The notes below the pieces were generated by a model. That model worked only from the letters and a program-made list of their open reading frames with translations. It searched no databases and had not been told where the DNA came from. A stretch of DNA of 64,000 nucleotides, taken from contig JAPLSO010000033.1 in assembly GCA_026398595.1 (NCBI GenBank), positions 99,576-163,575 of the forward strand, read 5' to 3'. Positions 58,325 to 64,000 of the stretch are shown piece after piece; the first letter of the stretch is position 1; the number at the start of each line of letters is the position of its first letter. The position numbers and the translations under genes were made by a program. The DNA is from Spirochaetota bacterium. GTDB lineage: Bacteria > Spirochaetota > Spirochaetia > Treponematales > Rectinemataceae.

Positions 58325-58854
58325 GATTGTATTTTCCTCCCTTTATACGCCCCAACGATGATCTCTGCTATTTGCCTCGCGTCCCACAGTTCCGTGTCGA
58401 TGACAAGATGTGCGAGAGAAAGATCATCCATGTCGATGCCGTAGGTCTCCAGGTATCTGCTCCTGTCTTTCTCGTCGCGCATCTCGGTGAAACGTGCCAC
58501 ATTTTCCCGATTTCCACCCTCGCGTGCCTGTATCCGCGCGACTCGTGCCTCGAATCCCGCCTTCAGGTAGACTCGCAGGTCGGCCTTGGGAAGCATCCAT
58601 ATAGCCAGCCTTGAGCCAACGATACAGTCCTCCTCATTGGCCAGCTCCACCTGCCGTGCGTCGAGGAGCTTGTCCCATGAAGGGTCGCCTTCAGCCGCCT
58701 CAAGGATCTCGGCCAGGCTCATTCCTCTCTCCTGGGCGAGGTTACGGAACGTGTAGTTTATGAATCGAACTCCGAGGAGTTCGGCGACGATCCTGGAGTC
58801 CGTAGTATTTCCGCAGCCCGATTTGCCAGAAATCGCGATTATCGAATGCGCCAT
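58321..58854 (-). CDS. Cytidylate-kinase-like P-loop protein with altered Walker A (GKSGCGNTT)
   Basis: Archaeal-type CMP kinase resemblance (FINYTFRNLAQERGMSLAEILEAAEGDPSWDKLLDARQVELA...DCIVGSRLAIWMLPKADLRVYLKA). Confidence 0.8.
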   Translation of the reverse strand: MAHSIIAISGKSGCGNTTDSRIVAELLGVRFINYTFRNLAQERGMSLAEILEAAEGDPSWDKLLDARQVELANEEDCIVGSRLAIWMLPKADLRVYLKAGFEARVARIQAREGGNRENVARFTEMRDEKDRSRYLETYGIDMDDLSLAHLVIDTELWDARQIAEIIVGAYKGRKIQS

Positions 58855-58857
58855 CGC

Positions 58858-59724
58858 TCACTCCACGTTCCGCAGCTGTTCGCGTAGGTTCTCAAGAGAA
58901 TCCTTCATCTCGACGACGGCATGCGCCACGGGAATGAGGATGTTCTTGGAGCCTATCGTATTGACCTCCCGGTTCATTTCCTGGCAGAGGAAATCCAAAC
59001 GCTTGGCCGGGGCAACTTCGAGAGAAATGGACCTGAAGGCAGCTATATGCGCCTTGAGCCGTTGAACCTCTTCGCTTATACCGCAGCGCATCAGCTGGAC
59101 GGCTATCTCCTGGAGGAACCGTCCCTCGTCATAAGCCTGGATCACGTATTCAGCCATCTTGGTTTTTAGCTGGCGTGCAAGGGCGGCCTCGATCTCGGGG
59201 ATGTTTGCCTCGACGATGGTAAAGCCCTGCTCGAAGCGCTCAAGTTCCATGGAGAGATTTTCTGCCGTGGCCTTGCCCTCAATGTCACGACAATGCTCGA
59301 AGTCGTCGAGAATGCCCGTTATCTGATCTTCGATACCAGTCCATAGTTCCTCTGCATCGAATTTGGCTTCGGCGGCGAGAACGCCTTCCTGCGAAGCCAC
59401 GAGATCGAGAGAAGGTTTTTGGTCGATTCCACAGGCTCTTCCCACCTCGACGAGGGCGGCATACGCGGCCGCGGCCACCTTCAGGTCAGCGATGAGGCCG
59501 GTCGTCCTGGATCTGTCTTTCATCCGTAAAGTGAACTCGACCTTTCCGCGGTGGAGACGGGATCCTATCAGTCTCTGAATTCTGGGCTCTAATACGGCGC
59601 AGAGAGGCGGCAATGAAGCCGAGATGTCCAGATAACGGTTGTTGTAGGATTTCACCATGATGCTTATAGACAGGGAACCGAGCTCGAAATCCCTGCTCGC
59701 GAAACCCGTCATGCTTTTAAACAT
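58858..59724 (-). CDS. yicC: YicC-family protein
   Basis: FKSMTGFASRDFELGSLSISIMVKSYNNRYLDISASLPP; ...KRLDFLCQEMNREVNTIGSKN. Confidence 0.94.
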   Translation of the reverse strand: MFKSMTGFASRDFELGSLSISIMVKSYNNRYLDISASLPPLCAVLEPRIQRLIGSRLHRGKVEFTLRMKDRSRTTGLIADLKVAAAAYAALVEVGRACGIDQKPSLDLVASQEGVLAAEAKFDAEELWTGIEDQITGILDDFEHCRDIEGKATAENLSMELERFEQGFTIVEANIPEIEAALARQLKTKMAEYVIQAYDEGRFLQEIAVQLMRCGISEEVQRLKAHIAAFRSISLEVAPAKRLDFLCQEMNREVNTIGSKNILIPVAHAVVEMKDSLENLREQLRNVE

Positions 59725-61270
59725 TAGGTTCTAGCCTCCCTTTCAGTTTTGAAAGAAGTTCGGTGCCCAGCTTCCAGTTATCCCCCGCTCCCATCGTGGC
59801 GAAAAGGTCGCCGGGGCGCAGGAGCCACTGAATGAAGGCGGCGGCGTCCTGATGGCGCCGGGTGTAAAGGATGAAACCCCTGGGATCATCGCAAAGCCTC
59901 TCGAAGACTTCGGCGTCGGGTGGGGCAGATTCGTCCTCGGAGAATAACGGGCTGATGTCGACAAGATCGGGCCTGGCAGCCCTCACTTTCTCAAAGAGAT
60001 CCAGCCCGGATACGGATTCCACCCTGGTTTCCCTCGCCGAAGCGTAGATGTCGTGGAGAATCAGGCAATCAACATCGCCGAAGCTGGCCGCGAACTCGTC
60101 CATGAGAGCTATTGTTCGGGAATAGGTATGGGACATGAAGTCGACGATGAGTCTTCTGGAGGACCAGAAAGTCTTATAACCGGCAATAGTCGTCCTCAAC
60201 GCCGTCGGGTGGTGGGCATAGTCGTCGACAAAGAGGACGCCAGCCGCCGAGCCCAGAACTTCGCTCCTTCGCTTGGATCCTGCGAATGATCCCAGGGCTT
60301 CCCTGGCTCCTTTCCAGAAGCCAGCTCTGTCCTTGTCGTTCGATTGGCCAAGATAGATGGGTCGGGTCAGGGCGATGGCGCCTACTGCGTCCATGACGAG
60401 ATGCCTTCCCGGAAGGTGGAGCTCGAACTCCCCATCCCAGGCGCGAACCTTGAAACGAGAGAGCCCTTCTACGGTCTCCTCTCCGGTAATTCCCCAATCG
60501 CCCTCTGCGGAAAAGCCATAGGGCTCTGCGATGATGTCAGGCCTCGATGCAAGGACTTTCTGAGCAGCTTCCCTCGCTCCTGGGTCGTCGGCGCAATAGA
60601 CGAGCCTGCCTCCAGGGGGCAGGGATCCTATGAAGATGACGAAGGCCGCCAGAATATCCTTGTAGGTGGGATAGAAATCCTGATGATCGCTCTCGACGCT
60701 GGTCAGGAGGATTTGGTTGGGTGAGAAGTTAAGGAAATGGCCCCTGTATTCGTCGGTCTCCGCGACAAAGTATTTATCGCCTCCAAGATAGATACAGCTC
60801 CCGCCAAAGGAAGAGACGGCTGAGCCGGCGATCACCGTTGCGGGTAGGTTTAGTTCCTTGAGTATGGATCCTGCCAGGGCCGTTGTCGTAGTCTTGCCGT
60901 GTACGCCGCAGATCCCCGAGGAGGAGGTCGTCCGGGAAAACGCGCCAAGGGCCTCGGCATAGCTCATCGTTGGTATTCCCCTTCCGGATGCCTCGATGAG
61001 TTCGGGGTTCTGGTCCTTCCGATAGGCATCAGAATAAAGGACGAGGTCGATCGAAGGGTCGAGGTTTCCCTTGGAAAAGCCCTCGTACAGCTTCATTCCG
61101 ATCGAATCGAGCACGGCATCGGTGTAGAAGTGATCAGGGACGTCCGAACCTGAAAGAACCGCGCCCCGCGCGGCGAATAATTCAGCGAGGGCTGCCATGC
61201 CTGTGCCCTTTGCGCCGACGAAATGGGCATGTATGCCACCAAACGAGGACGCTAATTTGAATTCAGGCAT
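59717..61270 (-). CDS. murC: UDP-N-acetylmuramate--L-alanine ligase (MurC-like Mur ligase)
   Basis: HFVGAKGTGMAALAELFAARGAVLSGSD; GVHGKTTTTALAGSIL; DDYAHHPTALRTTIAGYK. Confidence 0.9.
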   Translation of the reverse strand: MPEFKLASSFGGIHAHFVGAKGTGMAALAELFAARGAVLSGSDVPDHFYTDAVLDSIGMKLYEGFSKGNLDPSIDLVLYSDAYRKDQNPELIEASGRGIPTMSYAEALGAFSRTTSSSGICGVHGKTTTTALAGSILKELNLPATVIAGSAVSSFGGSCIYLGGDKYFVAETDEYRGHFLNFSPNQILLTSVESDHQDFYPTYKDILAAFVIFIGSLPPGGRLVYCADDPGAREAAQKVLASRPDIIAEPYGFSAEGDWGITGEETVEGLSRFKVRAWDGEFELHLPGRHLVMDAVGAIALTRPIYLGQSNDKDRAGFWKGAREALGSFAGSKRRSEVLGSAAGVLFVDDYAHHPTALRTTIAGYKTFWSSRRLIVDFMSHTYSRTIALMDEFAASFGDVDCLILHDIYASARETRVESVSGLDLFEKVRAARPDLVDISPLFSEDESAPPDAEVFERLCDDPRGFILYTRRHQDAAAFIQWLLRPGDLFATMGAGDNWKLGTELLSKLKGRLEPNV

Positions 61271-61318
61271 AGGCTATTGTAGGGGGAAACACTCGTACTG
61301 GACAAGTCTTGGCTGCCC

Positions 61319-63229
61319 CTAGCCGCCAAAATGCAGTGAAAGAGAGCAAATGCTCTGCGTGTCGGGTTCGAGAACAAGATCCCAGCCGAATCTTATTCGC
61401 GTTCCCTGGTAGAGCGTTTCTTCCTTGTATTCACCCGAATACGATGACGAGATCCTGTCCTCGAAATGATCAAGAGCCAAAAAAAAGGCTTTATCCGATC
61501 GAATCTCCAGGATCTCCTTCCCTTGGCTTGTACGGATGGCGAGGCCGTCTATCGATTCAAGCGAGTTTGTCGCTCCCTGGGGGAACTCGATCCTATCCCT
61601 TCCTTTAAGTACGGAGAAGGCGAGCTCGCCGAGGCTGGCCGCAGGCTGGAGATTAAGTTCGGAGACGAACCTGAATTTGGCCTCGCGGGTGGACTTGTTG
61701 AGTATCTCCACATCGGCGCTGATCGAATGCTTCTGAAAAAGGTAGGACTTCTTCAGGGAGATACCAGCAAGACCTTCTTCGACCTTCAGGGCGAATTCCC
61801 TGAGCAGGCTGATTTTCTGCGGACCCTTGTCCTTTTCGCTGATCGTGTAGTTCAGGTTACCGAGATTGGCTAGAGTCGTGTCGAAGCTTCCATATCCATA
61901 GAAGGCATCGACGAAGCTGTGTTGACTCTCACCCGTCGCAGACATGTAGATGGCACAGAGATCCTGCTTGTTCCGGAATGAATCGATTTCGAAAACCGAT
62001 CCACCCTTTTCGTGGATATAGCAGTTGAGATCCGCGGCCTGGTAGAGAATCTCTCTCACCCCATCGCAGTCTATGTCGTCCAGAAGGATCCCCGGGCTGA
62101 AAGTCCCATGCATTCGCGTTGTCCTTTCAGCCTCAATGAGCGATCGATAAGCTCCCAGGCGTACCTCGGGCCGCCGCAGCCCGCCGAAGTTGCTTTTCCA
62201 GAATAGTTCGCCGCTCTGGGCCTTCCAGAGGTCTTCCTGCGCGCTTTTCTTCCGCGCCTTGTCCCCCCTCAAAAGACTCGTGAGGTTGTGCACGTGGCAC
62301 ATCTTGTCGTAGAGCCGTTTGGCAGGTTCATTATCGATAAAGGATTGCTTGATGGGGCACGCCAGACCAAAGCCTGCTTGCCGAGCCTTCATCCCCTCCT
62401 GTTCCACGCGCGTTGAGACGCAGGAAGAGAGGTAGAAGGGAGGTGCCGCTCGAAGGTTTTTCGCCCATTCCTTTGCCATCACGGTTTCAAAGTAGAGGCA
62501 GTTCTTCTGGAACCAGGCGAAACTCTTCTCGAAAAGAAGGTCAGGCGATTCAAGTCCCGATGCCTCCCACATAGCTGGGAGCGACTGTCCGTCCAGCATG
62601 AGGGAAAAGAGCCCTTCCTCGGGATAGTCGACCTTCAAGCTTTCAACGATAGCCTCAAAGGGCCACAACGGGATTTGCGCATTTTCCGGCTCAAACGTGG
62701 GAAAGATGTAAAGCACCTTCCTCTGGTCTTCGGTGAGGAGTGGACCAAATCTGCCCAAGGGTATCAACCCGGCCTCGGCGAGCCTCCGCTGGGGAAGGAA
62801 TGAATAACTAAAGCCGGCATTCCGGAACACGAAAGGCAGGCTCGGGTCCCAACTGTATTCATAGAGCCACCCGCCCGTGGGTCTACGGCCGAAGGTCTTC
62901 CTCAAATACGTCGTCAGCATCTCTATTTGGCCGATTTTATCCGAGGGCTGGAGGAGAGGGAAAAACGGGTTGAAGAAACCTCCGCCCAGGATCTCTATCT
63001 GCTTGCGTCCTGCCATCTCTTCAAGCAGAAGGATAAATTCAGGATGGTGTTCTTCGATCCACTGGAAAACGGTGCCCGAATAATACAGGACTGCGGAAAC
63101 ATTCTGGAATTTATAGAGACTGGAGAGAAAGGGCCGCCAGGACCTTTGGTAGGTCGACTCGAATAGCTTGTCCGAGCAGGCTTCGGGCATAGTATTGAAA
63201 GTCCCCAGTATGATATTCGTTATCTGCAT
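61319..63229 (-). CDS. GH57-like (4-alpha-glucanotransferase/amylase family) protein with degenerate motifs
   Basis: ILGGGFFNPFFPLLQPSDKIGQIEMLTTYLRKTFGRRPTGGWLYEYSWDPSLP aligns in layout with GH57 regions; C-terminal beta-sandwich-like segment. Confidence 0.75.
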   Translation of the reverse strand: MQITNIILGTFNTMPEACSDKLFESTYQRSWRPFLSSLYKFQNVSAVLYYSGTVFQWIEEHHPEFILLLEEMAGRKQIEILGGGFFNPFFPLLQPSDKIGQIEMLTTYLRKTFGRRPTGGWLYEYSWDPSLPFVFRNAGFSYSFLPQRRLAEAGLIPLGRFGPLLTEDQRKVLYIFPTFEPENAQIPLWPFEAIVESLKVDYPEEGLFSLMLDGQSLPAMWEASGLESPDLLFEKSFAWFQKNCLYFETVMAKEWAKNLRAAPPFYLSSCVSTRVEQEGMKARQAGFGLACPIKQSFIDNEPAKRLYDKMCHVHNLTSLLRGDKARKKSAQEDLWKAQSGELFWKSNFGGLRRPEVRLGAYRSLIEAERTTRMHGTFSPGILLDDIDCDGVREILYQAADLNCYIHEKGGSVFEIDSFRNKQDLCAIYMSATGESQHSFVDAFYGYGSFDTTLANLGNLNYTISEKDKGPQKISLLREFALKVEEGLAGISLKKSYLFQKHSISADVEILNKSTREAKFRFVSELNLQPAASLGELAFSVLKGRDRIEFPQGATNSLESIDGLAIRTSQGKEILEIRSDKAFFLALDHFEDRISSSYSGEYKEETLYQGTRIRFGWDLVLEPDTQSICSLSLHFGG

Positions 63230-63373
63230 CTCTCTCCCGGCTACGACGGGGAATCCTACCCTAAAACCAAAGGGGCGGGATAGAGCCGTCGCATAAAATT
63301 GCCTTTTTTACACCTTGCCCTACAGATACACGATTGCTCATTTTCGTATGGCATAAGCATTATTGTCACCTGT

Positions 63374-63850
63374 TTACACACGTGCCGCAAAAAACAAGGC
63401 TATAGCGAAGCCGAGAAGCGCCCCCACCAGGACTTCTGTCCAGGTATGCCCATGTACTTCGCGCACAGGCTCGTAGCAGATGTCGAGGCGGGCACTAACT
63501 TCAGTGCCCAAACGGTTGAGCGCCTTGGCCTGGAGACCCGATGATCGCCTAACGCCGAGCGCGTCTCGAATCACGATAAGGCTCAGGAACAAAGATAATA
63601 TAAAAAGGTTCGAAAACCCCTCGGTTAGCGCGATGGACGAGCTTATGGAAATCGCGATAGCCGAGTGGCTCGACGGCATTCCTCCAGTTCTCCACAAGAA
63701 AACAAGGAGGGCATCCTTGATATCGCTTTTCTTGGCTTTTGCGAGATTTAGTACAGTCTTTAAGAATTGGGCGACGAAAAGACTGGAGGCGGCGGCTTGG
63801 AATATCGGATTTGTGAGGAGGGACGCAAGGCTACCAGGGTTTCTGTACAT
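63374..63850 (-). CDS. Divergent PAP2-family (DUF212) membrane protein
   Basis: GGMPSSHSAIAISISSSIALTEGFSNLFILSLFLSLIVIRDALGVRRSSGLQAKALNRL...VREVHGHTWTEVLVGALLGFAIAL. Start MYRNPG at 63850 likely; the frame stays open to the window edge. Confidence 0.9.
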   Translation of the reverse strand: MYRNPGSLASLLTNPIFQAAASSLFVAQFLKTVLNLAKAKKSDIKDALLVFLWRTGGMPSSHSAIAISISSSIALTEGFSNLFILSLFLSLIVIRDALGVRRSSGLQAKALNRLGTEVSARLDICYEPVREVHGHTWTEVLVGALLGFAIALFFAARV

Positions 63851-64000
63851 TGTAGGGGAAGTTTCCCGCCCAAATCCCAACCTGTCAAGCCGATTTGCGA
63901 CGTTGACCCTCCATCCGATGCCCTGTACCATGGCTTCATGGATTTTTGGAGGGAGTTTTCCGCCGGGGAGGATGACGGCGAGAGGCGACTCGACAGGATT

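Noticed and set aside
1-64000. Defence, toxin-antitoxin, prophage, IS or secondary-metabolite cluster
   Set aside because: No transposase, integrase, nuclease-helicase defence pair, Cas protein or biosynthetic megasynthase seen in any frame; the content is core metabolism, information processing and envelope genes.

Overview
This 64 kb window is a dense, GC-rich stretch of bacterial chromosome made almost entirely of housekeeping operons. The protein flavour suggests a Spirochaetota-like genome, but that is inference and no taxonomic search was run. Blocks from left to right: nnr/nudix/xseAB; an HrpA-type helicase; an AbrB-ABC exporter cassette; trmB-hisS; rpsF-ssb-rpsR-(membrane protein)-rplI and dnaB; rseP-dxr-cdsA-uppS-frr-tsf-rpsB; maf; tRNA-Arg; a GHMP-kinase-like gene; surE; tRNA-Thr and tRNA-Tyr; mltG-dnaG-rpoD-zinc ribbon; RNase P RNA; mreBCD-mrdA-rodA-radical SAM; an orphan lipoprotein; a sigma-54 activator; rpsA-cmk-rluB-scpB-scpA-folK-recA; a LolCDE-like exporter; ftsY; prfB; galM/SDR/CMP-kinase-like/yicC/murC; a GH57-like protein; PAP2. 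I saw no CRISPR array, prophage, IS element or obvious defence island. I did not find a convincing new multi-gene system. The items most worth a second look are: (1) two consecutive in-frame stops (TAA TGA) splitting an otherwise intact ABC ATPase; (2) a CMP-kinase-like protein with Walker-A Lys replaced by Asn, next to yicC; (3) a galactokinase-like GHMP protein lacking canonical sugar-binding and catalytic residues; (4) a GH57-like protein with degenerate catalytic motifs; (5) a three-copy 13-bp repeat exactly between the divergent hisS and rpsF promoters; (6) a low-GC island that begins inside the radical SAM gene, with a long AT-rich inverted repeat and an orphan lipoprotein; (7) the prfB programmed +1 frameshift missed by the ORF track.
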